DNA of 64,000 nt from JABDQW01 sp942492025 (GTDB lineage: Bacteria > Pseudomonadota > Gammaproteobacteria > SZUA-229): the NCBI GenBank assembly GCA_942492025.1, contig CALODJ010000009.1, forward strand, positions 62,001 to 126,000, read 5' to 3'. Below are positions 52,574 to 61,919 of this stretch, piece after piece (position 1 is the first letter of the stretch; each line of letters opens with the position of its first letter). The position numbers were made by a program, and so were the translations under genes. Below the pieces are notes generated by a model. It saw only the letters and a program-made list of their open reading frames with translations, did not search any database and had not been told where the DNA came from.

Positions 52574-53661
52574 ATCACCAGTAACATGATCCCGATAGAC
52601 AGTATCACGATCCAGGAGCGGTCTTCTTCGGCGGGCGGTTCCACGATTTCATAGTCACGGATCGCATCAAGACCTTCCAACTGATACTGATCAACACCCC
52701 TGACGCGAAGGAAGTAGCGAGCAGGCGTCAAATCTTTCAGCTCAATTTGGTTGTCTTTGGTCGAGCTATCAACGATAACCTGGTCAAAACTCTTATCCGT
52801 GGCCAGCTGGTAACGGTAGAATGCCGCACCGTCCAGCGGCTTCCATTGAACCTGCAGTCTGCTCTTGTCAGCGGACAGGTTATCGCTTATTTCGGGTGAG
52901 GGTAATAATTTAACCGGCTCTGGCAGTGGCTTGTCTTTTTCGGCGACAATGCCATAACCTTCCTTGACGTCTCTTTCAGTATTTCCTGCGGCTACTCCGA
53001 CCAGGCCTGTTGTTACTTCGGCTCTGCTGATTTGGCTGTCTTCGGACGTTAGCCTGTAAGCGGTCCCCCTGACAGCGGTTGTCGCCGCGGGTGTTCTGAT
53101 CTCGTAACGACTGTCAGGTTTGAGCTTTTCAACCCAGGTGTTGACACGACCGTTATTCAACCGAACACGTGTGTCTACCATGCCGGTCTGCTCATGATGA
53201 CTGAGTTTGTCGAGTACGACGATACTATTGGGCAGGACCTGCAACTCGGATCTGTCCGCAAACTGCATGCGCAGACTCTGTTCGTCTGCCGTGATTACGC
53301 GGTCACCACTGAATAGCTCTATGCCGGTTCTGGCTTGCATGCGATCACCTTTGGCGCGCTCTACAGTGACAGTTCCGCGCACGGCAATCACGACTGCAGG
53401 CACCGGCTGGAGTTTCAGCATCGAGACCGGTATCACAATGCGGGTTCCTGGTGGGATCCTGCGGTCAGGTCCTTCGTGTATTTTGTTTAACTCGCGTATT
53501 TCAAGCCAGTTATCGACCGTCGTGGTGTATTTTTCAGCGACATTCCAGATGCTGTCTCCGGGTCTGAAGGTGTATTCCCAGTATTCTTCCTCAGCAACGA
53601 CCAGGCCGGCGCGACTGATGGCCAGTATAAACAGCAGTGATATCAGCAGACGGTATAACAT
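52570..53661 (-). CDS. LysM and FecR domain periplasmic protein
   Basis: A 363-aa protein with signal peptide, a LysM domain (about 28-76; YTFRPGDSIWNVAEKYTTTVDNW, then RIPPGTRIVIP), a FecR domain (about 85-210; RGTVTVERAKGD, LFSGDRVITADEQ, IRTPAATTAVRGTAYRL), a fibronectin-III-like region (about 255-345) and a C-terminal hydrophobic helix (SWIVILSIGIMLLV). So it is likely anchored in the inner membrane by its tail and reaches to the peptidoglycan. LysM binds glycan; FecR domains relay signals in the periplasm. Located between the regulator (3-bp gap) and CHASE2 kinase (4-bp overlap). Confidence 0.9.
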   Translation of the reverse strand: MLYRLLISLLFILAISRAGLVVAEEEYWEYTFRPGDSIWNVAEKYTTTVDNWLEIRELNKIHEGPDRRIPPGTRIVIPVSMLKLQPVPAVVIAVRGTVTVERAKGDRMQARTGIELFSGDRVITADEQSLRMQFADRSELQVLPNSIVVLDKLSHHEQTGMVDTRVRLNNGRVNTWVEKLKPDSRYEIRTPAATTAVRGTAYRLTSEDSQISRAEVTTGLVGVAAGNTERDVKEGYGIVAEKDKPLPEPVKLLPSPEISDNLSADKSRLQVQWKPLDGAAFYRYQLATDKSFDQVIVDSSTKDNQIELKDLTPARYFLRVRGVDQYQLEGLDAIRDYEIVEPPAEEDRSWIVILSIGIMLLVM

Positions 53662-53664
53662 GGC

Positions 53665-54396
53665 TTACTCGCTTGGCACCCTGGACAAACGATAACCACG
53701 CTGATAAATACTGCTGAGTTGCCAGCCGATAGACGGGTTGATGCCCAGCTTCGAACGAATACGACTGATGTGCGTGTCGACCGTGCGTGTATTGAGATCG
53801 GCACGGGTTCCCCAGATGGATTCCATCAGAAATTCACGTGAAACCAGGCAGCCTGCATTACGGAACAAATGGGCAGCCAGTTCAAACTCCTTGTTGGTGA
53901 GTTTTACCGCCTCACCATCGATTGCAATAGTGCGTGAATGTTGGTTGATTTCGAAGGGTTCGTAAACCTCGACCTCAGCAACATTCTCAGATGGCGTGTC
54001 ATCTGCCTTCCTGTCGCCTGCGACCTCAGCGATTCTGTTCCGCCGTTGCAGTGCTTTTATTCTGGCCAGTGTAATGCCTTTTTTCACCGGTTTGACCATG
54101 TAATCATCGGCGCCGTGATCCAGGGCTTCAATAACGCTTTCCTCGCTATCGCGACTGGTGATGAATATGACCGGAATGCGGCTGCCTTTGTCAACGCGTA
54201 GCCAGTCGAGTTCATCGATACCCGTCGTATCGGGTAGATGCCAGTCCAGCACAAGCAGGTCGAAATTCTCGTTGTGCAAGGCCTCGCGGAAACTTTTGCC
54301 GGTCGTATAGGAGCGCAGCTGGTCGCCAGACTCTTTGGCCCACAAACTAATCAGCTCAATTTGACTCGAATCGTCTTCCAGTAAACCTATACGCAC
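53665..54396 (-). CDS. OmpR-type response regulator of the FecR/CHASE2 operon
   Basis: A 243-aa regulator. The receiver (1-120) starts IGLLEDDSSQIEL with phospho-acceptor Asp51 in LLVLDWHLPD and Lys in MVKPVKKG. The winged helix (about 150-240) includes LTNKEFELAAHLFRNAG and RTVDTHISRIRSKLG. Start GTG 54396 follows AGAGG by eight bases. First gene of the operon with the LysM-FecR protein and the CHASE2 kinase. It is divergent from the MscS-like operon. Confidence 0.92.
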   Translation of the reverse strand: MRIGLLEDDSSQIELISLWAKESGDQLRSYTTGKSFREALHNENFDLLVLDWHLPDTTGIDELDWLRVDKGSRIPVIFITSRDSEESVIEALDHGADDYMVKPVKKGITLARIKALQRRNRIAEVAGDRKADDTPSENVAEVEVYEPFEINQHSRTIAIDGEAVKLTNKEFELAAHLFRNAGCLVSREFLMESIWGTRADLNTRTVDTHISRIRSKLGINPSIGWQLSSIYQRGYRLSRVPSE

Positions 54397-54671
54397 AACA
54401 CAAACCTCTTGGAGCTTAGTTTCCCCGCCAATGTTGCCATAGATTGGGACGTTGTGAATATCCTATAACGTTAACAAATGTTAATTTATGATGCTGATTC
54501 ACCAGATGACAGCCAGCTCTGACCATTTGCACGATCGGCTCAAATCCTGCTGCGTTTCATTGTGTTGTCCCGAAATCGCAGCATTAGACGACCTCTCATG
54601 GATGAGCTTGTACTGGTACAGCCAAAGCTGCCAGAATTAAGTCTTCTCAATCACCTGCTGAGAGAACCTGC

Positions 54672-55598
54672 ATGCCTGCACCGACAACAACTGCACCAAC
54701 TGCGGCCCCGCCGCCGCCCGTGCCAGCACCACTACCCCCGTTGAAGGACATTGAGGCCAGTCTTGTTGACAATCCAGGTCTGTGGCTGGAGCAAACGCTG
54801 ACACAGCTGACCGATGCAATCATTACCTTTTTGCCCAATCTACTCGGGGCTGTGGCACTGTTGCTGATCGGCTGGCTGGGTGCCTTCGTCCTGCGATGGC
54901 TTATCCATCGTTTCGGCAAAGGTATGGATGCCATCATGAACGTCGTGAATCGCTGGCTTGGACAGAAAACCACGCGGCCGCGCTGGTCGATGTCGCACCT
55001 CGTCGGCAATATAAGCTTCTGGATAACACTCGTTTATGTTTTCAGTGCTGCTGCGCAGCAGCTTGGACTGGATACGCTGTCTAACTGGATTCTTGGCTTG
55101 CTGGGATACCTGCCGCGTGTAATGATAAGTATCTTCATTCTGTTGATTGGTTATCTTATCAGCGAGGGTTTGCGGGAGTTTATCGTCTCGGTCGCTGATT
55201 CCAGTGGCTATCAGCATGGTGTCACCCTCGGGCACCTTGCGTCGGGGCTCGTTTTGGCGTTTACACTGTTACTCGGTTTGGCCCAGCTGGGCCTCGATGT
55301 CACTGTCTTCGCCAATATCATCACGCTGGCTGCCGCCGCGCTGTTCGGCAGCATTGCACTGGCATTTGGTATTGGTGCCGGGGACTCGGTGCGCAATGTG
55401 ATGGCATCGCACTACGTGCGGAAATCGTACCGCCAGGGTCAACGGGTACGCATTCTGGATATTGAAGGTGAGGTACTTGATATGACACAGGTGGATGTGA
55501 TCGTCGAAACGAATGAGGGTGAGGCCAGGATTCCGGCACGCCACTTTCTCGAAAACGCGACCCTGGTACTCTATGAAGAGGAAACCGAGCGTGCTTGA
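54672..55598 (+). CDS. Mechanosensitive ion channel, MscS-like
   Basis: A 308-aa membrane protein. A Pro/Ala-rich N-terminus (residues 2-24), then four to five helices (about 50-75, 112-130, 145-165, 190-210, 215-235) and the MscS pore and beta domain: AAAALFGSIALAFGIGAGDSVRNVMASHYVRK and GQRVRILDIEGEVLDMTQVDVIV are family-typical stretches (split here around residues 220-280). It lacks the large C-terminal cytoplasmic part of E. coli MscS. It relieves turgor on osmotic downshift. The stop overlaps the next gene by 8 bp. Confidence 0.88.
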   Translation: MPAPTTTAPTAAPPPPVPAPLPPLKDIEASLVDNPGLWLEQTLTQLTDAIITFLPNLLGAVALLLIGWLGAFVLRWLIHRFGKGMDAIMNVVNRWLGQKTTRPRWSMSHLVGNISFWITLVYVFSAAAQQLGLDTLSNWILGLLGYLPRVMISIFILLIGYLISEGLREFIVSVADSSGYQHGVTLGHLASGLVLAFTLLLGLAQLGLDVTVFANIITLAAAALFGSIALAFGIGAGDSVRNVMASHYVRKSYRQGQRVRILDIEGEVLDMTQVDVIVETNEGEARIPARHFLENATLVLYEEETERA

Positions 55599-56424
55599 TC
55601 CCCTGACCAAAGCGTATCTGACGAAGTTTCCGGCAGAGGCTGCCCGCAGCATACTGCGACTCCAGCCGAATGATCTCAATGGGATCCTCGAGGCGATGCC
55701 CCGGGCAGTAGCTGCCAACGTACTGGAACACATGGCTTCGGCTTCGGCCAGCCGTTGCCTGGGGAATCTGACCAATAAAACGATCAATGAAATACTCGCA
55801 CATATGCAAATTCCATCCAGCGTTGCGATTCTTCGGCATATGAATCATGATCAGGTGAAGGAGCTACTCGAGCGGATGCCGCGAACGATGGCACTGAGGC
55901 TTCGCCTTCGGCTGCGTTACAGCGAAACCGTGATTGGATCATTAGTCGATGCCAATGTGGTGACTTTAATACCTGAACACCACGTGAGTGATGCGTTACG
56001 GCTGTATAGGCGTGAGGGACAGCACACGGGCCACACGCTCTATGTGCTTGACCAGGACCGTCACCTGACCGGCGAAGTGCATCTGCATGACCTGCTGGGT
56101 GCACGCGACCGCACTCCAATCAGAGCCATCATGCAACCGATTCCTGTTGTCCTCAATGCCCGTGCCGCTTTACAGTCGGTCACCACACACCCTGCGTGGC
56201 TGACCAATGACAGCCTCCCTGTGGTCAATCGAAACAATGTCTATCAGGGCGTGCTTCGACGCGCTAAAGTGACCGTAAAGGAGCAAAAACTGATCAATAA
56301 CGTCACTGATCACAGTGAACTGGCTTTAACGCGCGCTGCGCTGGCAGATATTTTCTGGATGGCTTTGGGGGCGTTATTTACTGGCGGAGCGGGCGCTGCG
56401 AAGCGCAACGGGATGGAGGATTGA
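55591..56424 (+). CDS. Stand-alone MgtE-N/CBS regulatory protein
   Basis: A 277-aa protein starting at GTG 55591 (GAAGAGG upstream, 8-bp overlap with the channel gene). The first 110 residues match the MgtE N-terminal helical repeat domain (FPAEAARSILRLQPNDLNGILEAMP), followed by a CBS pair (about 125-235; EGQHTGHTLYVLDQDRH, DSLPVVNRNNVYQG). There are no magnesium-channel helices; only one hydrophobic C-terminal stretch. So it looks like the magnesium-sensing cytoplasmic module of MgtE on its own, directly before a full MgtE. Confidence 0.8.
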   Translation: MLDPLTKAYLTKFPAEAARSILRLQPNDLNGILEAMPRAVAANVLEHMASASASRCLGNLTNKTINEILAHMQIPSSVAILRHMNHDQVKELLERMPRTMALRLRLRLRYSETVIGSLVDANVVTLIPEHHVSDALRLYRREGQHTGHTLYVLDQDRHLTGEVHLHDLLGARDRTPIRAIMQPIPVVLNARAALQSVTTHPAWLTNDSLPVVNRNNVYQGVLRRAKVTVKEQKLINNVTDHSELALTRAALADIFWMALGALFTGGAGAAKRNGMED

Positions 56425-56425
56425 G

Positions 56426-57733
56426 ATGAAGCCCGGGCTTGATAATGCTGCGCACATATTGCAACGTGATTTTATCGAACATCATCTGGTTGATGCCGTG
56501 CAACTGGTCGAGAAACTGTCGGCACAGGATATCGCTGATGTGCTTTCGCAACATGCAGTGTCCATCACAATACCGTTGTGGGAGCGGCTTTCTCCGGATA
56601 TCGCAATGCGGGCGATCGAACTGCTGCCGCAAGAAGACGCGGGCAAGGTGTTGCTCGCGCTGGATCCTACACGTGCTGTGGCCTTGATATCCACGCGTGA
56701 TGAGGAGGCGCGTGAAAAATACCTGACTCAGTTACCCGTGTCACAAGCGGATGAGTTGCGGGCGATCATGGCTTATCCGGCAGATTGTGCCGGCGCACTG
56801 ATGGATCCCCGCGTCATGTTGTTTCGCGCCGATACGACGGTGCGCGAGGCACTTGCACGCATACGGGCACTGGGCCGCCGTCGCATGCGCATGCTGTTTA
56901 TCGTGGATGAGGAAAACCGCCTCATCGGCCAGGTCGATCTCCAGGATCTGGCCACCGAATCATCCTCGACGCGCCTGGAGGAAATCCAGCATCCGGTGCA
57001 GGCGATGGTGAATGCAGTCGCACCCCGTGAGGAGGTCGTTGAGATACTCGAGCGCTACAGGTTGACCGATCTGCCGGTTGTAGACACCGAGCAGCGGCTG
57101 ATTGGTGTCGTTCGCTATCGCAATCTGGTGGCGGCTGCAGAAGATGAGGCGACGGTCGCAATGCAGACCATGGTCGGTGTTAGTAAGGACGAGCGTGCAC
57201 TGTCGAAGGTCTCATTCTCTGTCCGCAAACGTTTGCCCTGGCTGCAGATCAATTTGTTGACAGCGTTCCTGGCTGCTTCGGTGGTCGGCATTTTCGAAGA
57301 TACAATCGCAAAATATACGGCACTGGCTGTGTTGTTGCCCGTGGTGGCGGGGCAGTCCGGTAATACCGGGGCGCAGGCCCTCGCTGTGACGATGCGCGGT
57401 CTGGCGCTACGTGAAATTCGGGCACGTCAGTGGCCACGCATTGTTTTCAAGGAGATGTCTGCCGGGTTCTGGAACGGTATCGCCATTGCGGCGACCACCT
57501 CGCTGGGTGTCTGGATCTGGAGTCAATCCACTGGGCTCGCCGCCGTGATAGGTATCTCCATGGTACTGTCCATGGTTATCGCCGGTATCTTTGGTGCTGC
57601 GATTCCTTTGGTATTAACGGCTATCGGCCAGGATCCTGCTCAGTCTTCGTCGATTGTGCTGACGACAGTCACCGATGTTGCGGGTTTTTTCAGCTTTCTC
57701 GGTATTGCAACCGCGTTTTCGGCGATGCTCTGA
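56426..57733 (+). CDS. mgtE: Magnesium transporter MgtE
   Basis: A 435-aa magnesium channel/transporter. N-terminal MgtE domain (about 20-125), CBS pair (about 130-250; MRMLFIVDEENRLIGQVDL, LTDLPVVDTEQRLIGVV), then five membrane helices. The conserved selectivity region LPVVAGQSGNTGAQALAVTM (residues 305-324) and the final-helix TDVAGFFSFLGIA are present. GGAGGA precedes ATG 56426, and the gene starts one base after the previous stop (TGAG ATG). Part of the MscS-like, MgtE-N and MgtE operon. Confidence 0.93.
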   Translation: MKPGLDNAAHILQRDFIEHHLVDAVQLVEKLSAQDIADVLSQHAVSITIPLWERLSPDIAMRAIELLPQEDAGKVLLALDPTRAVALISTRDEEAREKYLTQLPVSQADELRAIMAYPADCAGALMDPRVMLFRADTTVREALARIRALGRRRMRMLFIVDEENRLIGQVDLQDLATESSSTRLEEIQHPVQAMVNAVAPREEVVEILERYRLTDLPVVDTEQRLIGVVRYRNLVAAAEDEATVAMQTMVGVSKDERALSKVSFSVRKRLPWLQINLLTAFLAASVVGIFEDTIAKYTALAVLLPVVAGQSGNTGAQALAVTMRGLALREIRARQWPRIVFKEMSAGFWNGIAIAATTSLGVWIWSQSTGLAAVIGISMVLSMVIAGIFGAAIPLVLTAIGQDPAQSSSIVLTTVTDVAGFFSFLGIATAFSAML

Positions 57734-57808
57734 GCCTGACACTTAAACATGGGGTAAGACCATGGATACAACCAAGAATAGAAACACAACAGATCCCGGT
57801 TCGTTGAT

Positions 57809-58852
57809 ATGAAATACCGCAAACTCGGCAATACCGCTATCGATGTCAGCGTAATTTGTCTCGGAACCATGACCTGGGGCGAGCAGAATACGCGCGAGCA
57901 CGCTTTTGAACAAATGGATTATGCGCTTTCCCGCGGTGTCAATTTTATTGATACAGCAGAACTCTACGCGATTCCGCCGCGAGCACCCACCTATGGTCTT
58001 ACGGAGGAGATCATCGGCGAGTGGTTGCAGGCCCGCGGAACGCGCCACCAGGTGATACTGGCCAGCAAGATCGCAGGTCCCGGTGAAGGCTGGATCACAC
58101 ATATCCGACAGGGAAAGACACGGTTCAATCAGAAAGACATCGGCATGGCACTCGATGCCAGCCTGAGACGCCTGCAGACCGATTATATCGATTTGTATCA
58201 ACTGCACTGGCCGGAGCGACAGACAAATTTCTTTGGCCGACTCGGATTCGAGCCTGTTTCTGACGAATATTTCACACCGCTACTGGAAACGCTGGAAGCA
58301 TTGGCTGAGCAAGTCAGGGCGGGCAAGATTCGGCATATCGGGCTGTCCAATGAAACGCCCTGGGGAGTGATGCGGTTCCTACATTATGCCGAACAAGCGG
58401 GCTTGCCGCGCATTGTCAGCGTGCAGAATCCATACAGCCTGCTCAATCGCAGCTATGAAGTCGGTCTGGCCGAAATCTCCTGGCGCGAGAAGGTGGGTCT
58501 GCTGGCTTATTCACCCCTGGGTTTTGGTGTTCTCACCGGTAAATATCTGCATGGCGCCAGACCCGAGGGTGCACGTCTGACACTTTTCCCTGAATATACC
58601 CGCTACAGTCAAACCGCCGCACTCAGTGCGACCGAAAAATATGTCGCACTGGCTCGAGCGCATGGACTGGAACCGGCACAGATGGCGCTGACGTACGTCA
58701 ATAGCCGACCTTTCCTGACCAGCACCATCATCGGTGCCACGACCATGGCACAGTTGCAGTGCAATATCGATAGTATTGATCGGCACCTCTCGGAAGGGGT
58801 CATGGCCGCGATCGAGGCCATTCATGCGGAATATCCGAATCCCAGTCCGTGA
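57809..58852 (+). CDS. tas: NADP(H)-dependent aldo-keto reductase, Tas family
   Basis: A 347-aa AKR of the Tas type. The TIM-barrel start MKYRKLGNTAIDVSVICLGTM is followed by NFIDTAELY (catalytic Asp/Tyr), ILASKI (Lys) and YQLHWPERQTNFFGRLGFEP (His plus the insert typical of Tas). C-terminal SLLNRSYEVGLAEI and STIIGATTMAQL cofactor motifs. It would reduce small carbonyl compounds. Weak ribosome binding site. It lies 75 bp downstream of mgtE and could be read from the same transcript. Confidence 0.9.
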   Translation: MKYRKLGNTAIDVSVICLGTMTWGEQNTREHAFEQMDYALSRGVNFIDTAELYAIPPRAPTYGLTEEIIGEWLQARGTRHQVILASKIAGPGEGWITHIRQGKTRFNQKDIGMALDASLRRLQTDYIDLYQLHWPERQTNFFGRLGFEPVSDEYFTPLLETLEALAEQVRAGKIRHIGLSNETPWGVMRFLHYAEQAGLPRIVSVQNPYSLLNRSYEVGLAEISWREKVGLLAYSPLGFGVLTGKYLHGARPEGARLTLFPEYTRYSQTAALSATEKYVALARAHGLEPAQMALTYVNSRPFLTSTIIGATTMAQLQCNIDSIDRHLSEGVMAAIEAIHAEYPNPSP

Positions 58853-58878
58853 GATATCCCCCTTTCGGCGAATGATCC

Positions 58879-60084
58879 TTAGCCACTGCACAACTGGAAA
58901 ACGAGCAGTCCAATACAGGTGATGAATCCAGTGACCGGAACCCACACTGGATTATTGATACTACCTTCAGAAAACGGCTGTACCCGTTTTATCAAAACCA
59001 GTGCCGCATTAACCAGCGAAAAAACGACCAGTACAAGGTAGCTGGTACCTTTGGCCAGCGTCTCCAGTGGAAACCATAGTGCCAGTCCGAGCGTCATCAC
59101 AACGACAAGCACGGTCGCGGTCACAGGCGTCTGGGTCCGGGCATCGACCTTGCCAAGCTGATGCCATATCCATCCCTTCTTTGCCATGCCATAAAACAGG
59201 CGTGAGGCCATGATTATCTGAATCAGTGCACCATTCACGATCGCGATCATGCTAATCAGGCTGATGATGCGAGGATTGATGTCGGATGTCGCTGCCAATA
59301 CATCAGCGAGCGGCGCTTTGCTGGCAGACAGTGTGTCCTGGTCCACAGACAGAACCGCAACCAGTGATACTGAGGCGTACATCAGGGTTGCTATCAGGAG
59401 TGCCAGTAAAATGGCGGCGGGCAGATTACGACTGGGATTTTTAACTTCCTCGGCGATATTGACCATATCCTCAAAACCGATGAACGCGAAAAACGCCAGA
59501 AAGGATCCGAGCACGATCCCGACCAGAGCAGAAGATTTCAGAGGTGGGACCAGGGTGTCGATTTGCACAGGTAGGGTAGCAAGTACATCGCTGCCGGCCC
59601 AGATCACCAAGAACAATCCTGCGACTTCGATTACCGTCAGCGAGGCGGCGACAGTAACCGATTGTGATATCCCCCAGATCGTCAGTAGACCGAGCAGTAG
59701 AATGATGCCTGCGACAACCAGCAGTTCGGGCAATGGCAGGAATATTGAAAAATAGCCGTAGAAACCCCGCGAAATCGTCGCCGCTGACACCATGCCTGCA
59801 CAGGCAATCAGCAGGCCGGTCAAGCGGGACAGGCCTGTTAGCTGAAAACCCTCGTCGATGTAGACAGCCTCGCCTGCGGACAGTGGATAACGCGCAGATA
59901 ATTCGCTGTAAGTGAACGCGCTAAATCCTGCAACAACTGAAGCGGTAAAAAATGCCAGTGGAACATACATGCCTGCTTCACCAGCGACTTTGCCGATCAA
60001 CACATAGATTCCCGCACCCAGAATATTACCCAGTCCGTAAAACAGGAGTAATGGCAGCCCAATGGTACGTTTGAGTCCCGTCAT
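58879..60084 (-). CDS. APC-superfamily amino acid permease
   Basis: A 401-aa transporter with about 11-12 hydrophobic helices. The N-terminal consensus GNILGAGIYVLIGKVAGEAG (residues 18-37) is typical of the APC family. Other stretches: AFFAFIGFEDMVNIAEEVKN near residue 195, AIVNGALIQIIMASRLFYGMAKKGW near residue 270. The substrate cannot be read. Convergent with tas, 26 bp apart. ATG 60084. Confidence 0.9.
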   Translation of the reverse strand: MTGLKRTIGLPLLLFYGLGNILGAGIYVLIGKVAGEAGMYVPLAFFTASVVAGFSAFTYSELSARYPLSAGEAVYIDEGFQLTGLSRLTGLLIACAGMVSAATISRGFYGYFSIFLPLPELLVVAGIILLLGLLTIWGISQSVTVAASLTVIEVAGLFLVIWAGSDVLATLPVQIDTLVPPLKSSALVGIVLGSFLAFFAFIGFEDMVNIAEEVKNPSRNLPAAILLALLIATLMYASVSLVAVLSVDQDTLSASKAPLADVLAATSDINPRIISLISMIAIVNGALIQIIMASRLFYGMAKKGWIWHQLGKVDARTQTPVTATVLVVVMTLGLALWFPLETLAKGTSYLVLVVFSLVNAALVLIKRVQPFSEGSINNPVWVPVTGFITCIGLLVFQLCSG

Positions 60085-60294
60085 ACCCGGTCAACGCCAT
60101 AGAACGGCAATCTTGTTAACTGGCAAAAAATACATTGTGTCAGCAAGGATGATTATCTGATCGTGACCATACAGCCATGGTAGTGAAGTTTGTCAGGATT
60201 GAGCGAACTTTTTTGTTCTGTTTGATGATATGAATCAAAAACTTTATCTATGCTTTTGATTAAATCTCAGTATTGCATTTTTTGGGGAAACACC

Positions 60295-60780
60295 ATGACC
60301 TTTGCCACTGACGTATACGAGAACACATCGGAAGCCCTGTCAACAGTTATCGAAACGGTGCTTGAAGACGAGGAAATTGCTCAACCGGCGACACTCGCCG
60401 ATGTCCGAGAGGAAGTGTTGAAAGGCGTGGACACGGCAACCATACCGTTGAACAGGTTTTCTGATGATAAGATACAAGAGCTACGCGATGAAATTGACTT
60501 TATGATCGATGAATATGGACAGGATGCCCTTGCGGTTAGTTTTCTGAAACCACGCGCTAGCCAGGCATTGACCGAGCTCATTGAAGCAGGAATGGACAAG
60601 CTGGGCGAACCCACCCTGGAGCAGTTGTTCAGTGAGCTGGAGAGTGGATTACTGGCAAATCTGATCGGAAAAGGCGAACTCGATGATGATGAAGCGCAGA
60701 CAATCACTGCTGAACTTCAAGCACTCATCGAAAAACACGGGGCTGATGCGATTGCTGAAGATTTTGTGCGCTACCTGTGA
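60295..60780 (+). CDS. Acidic helical protein, 161 aa, unknown
   Basis: Unrecognised family. Highly acidic and helical, with no Cys, no signal peptide and no membrane helix. Repeat-like ELRDEIDFMIDEYGQDALAV and ELQALIEKHGADAIAEDFVR segments (about residues 62-81 and 142-161) share a (E)L..(I)..(YG/HG).DA.A pattern, so the protein may contain an internal duplication. GGGGAAA precedes ATG 60295, which is chosen over an ATG at 60250. Alone. Confidence 0.6.
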   Translation: MTFATDVYENTSEALSTVIETVLEDEEIAQPATLADVREEVLKGVDTATIPLNRFSDDKIQELRDEIDFMIDEYGQDALAVSFLKPRASQALTELIEAGMDKLGEPTLEQLFSELESGLLANLIGKGELDDDEAQTITAELQALIEKHGADAIAEDFVRYL

Positions 60781-60883
60781 CTCTGTGTAAGCGGGCTTAT
60801 CACAGGTACTGATCATCAATCATATCTCTGCGCCTCTGCGGCAATATAAGAATTTCCATGGTCATATAACCGCTATTCAATAG

Positions 60884-61123
60884 CTACACAGACATAATCA
60901 TATTAAAGAGCTGATCCTTAAGAAAGAGCCGCTTTTTTTTCAGTTCTTCAAGAACATCATCCGAAGGTGTTTCAATACCTTCTTCCATTCGAAGTATCTG
61001 GTGATCCAGCTCGTGGTACTCATCGAATAATTTCGAAAAATGCTCATCGCTGATTTTGAGTTGATGTATTCGTTCCTTGTGCTCGGGTAATTCGTGTATC
61101 AGATCGTGTTTCTCGCCAAACAT
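60884..61123 (-). CDS. DUF465 family small protein, YdcH-like
   Basis: A 79-aa helical protein beginning MFGEKHDLIHELPEHKERIH and continuing HFSKLFDEYHELDHQILRME, the YdcH/DUF465 pattern, then a Lys-rich C-terminal helix (ELKKKRLFLKDQLFNMI). The family's role is unknown. ATG 61123 is chosen because of GAGG eight bases upstream; an in-frame ATG 17 codons upstream gives no family match. Short acidic-basic helical bundle likely. Confidence 0.85.
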   Translation of the reverse strand: MFGEKHDLIHELPEHKERIHQLKISDEHFSKLFDEYHELDHQILRMEEGIETPSDDVLEELKKKRLFLKDQLFNMIMSV

Positions 61124-61919
61124 TTTTTCAGCCTCGTTATTTATTTGATCAAAGATTAAATGATATCGCTGCAATGTCCATGATCTTACGCAACTGATAT
61201 CGATATTGAGTAAATAAAAACTATCGATAGTGCTGCATTGTTCACCAGGGGTGAGAAATGGGGGCTAGGCGTCTGCGCGCTAGAAATACCCGTAGCGAAA
61301 AAGTGGCACGGCGAGGACAGTTTTCTATTCTTTTGAGGCGCATAGTGGGCACTACGCAACGAAAAAAAACAGATAAATGGACCGCTGTGGCGCTTTTGCA
61401 GTGGGGATACGTTCTACCGCGCAGACTCCTGGAGAAAACCTTGGTAACTTGATATCAATAAGAAGCCCTGTGAGCAGCCGAGGTATTCAAATGGAGCAGA
61501 CCGGAAATGGACACATAGGCCGATGATGGTTATTTTGGTACTCGGTAAATGCAGTGTTATTTGATGTGAATCAATTTTCTGAAGCTAAGTATCATTAATA
61601 ATCATTCTCCATTACGCCTTATGGGATTGTTATGCGGATGATTTGGCTTGACATTGGTCGCGTTCGAGTTACATATTCGAAATCTCTATTTTATCGAAGC
61701 AAATACACTAACAGCCTGTATTTCTCATCAGGAGCGACAAGATGGCACAGGGAACTGGATTCACTATGAATTTTTCGCCAAGGCTTGCCCTATCCGTGTG
61801 CGTTTCCAACTGAGTAGAATGCTTTGTGGCTTCACTAAACACATGACGGCGTGTCCTCGGGTGAGAAAAGAGGGCGAGCCCACTTAAAACCAGTTAAATC
61901 AAAACAGGAGATATAAACC
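61124..61919. other. Repeat-rich region upstream of ppsA
   Basis: About 800 bp between YdcH-like and ppsA genes. It holds an inverted TAGCCCC(G)CATTTCTCACC repeat at about 61249-61266, the long GTCTGCGCG element (61269-61430), and a possible -35 TTGACA at 61648-61653 with TACATA at 61670-61675 (16-bp spacer), which could start a long ppsA leader. The open frame at 61648-61887 lacks support and is not reported. Confidence 0.45.
61269..61430 (+). repeat. GTCTGCGCG-family element, long form
   Basis: Starts GCGTCTGCGCGCTAGAAATA (61269) and ends CCGCGCAGACTCCT at 61430, so the ends are inverted repeats. About 160 bp, with no coding capacity. The first 40 bp match 41876-41915. It follows directly after a TAGCCCCCATTTCTCACC repeat in reverse orientation (61249-61266), the same pairing seen at 10286-10351. 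Confidence 0.7.

Noticed and set aside
54397..54671. Possible M-box magnesium riboswitch upstream of the MscS/MgtE operon
   Set aside because: I looked for the M-box consensus and its pairing elements and found neither.
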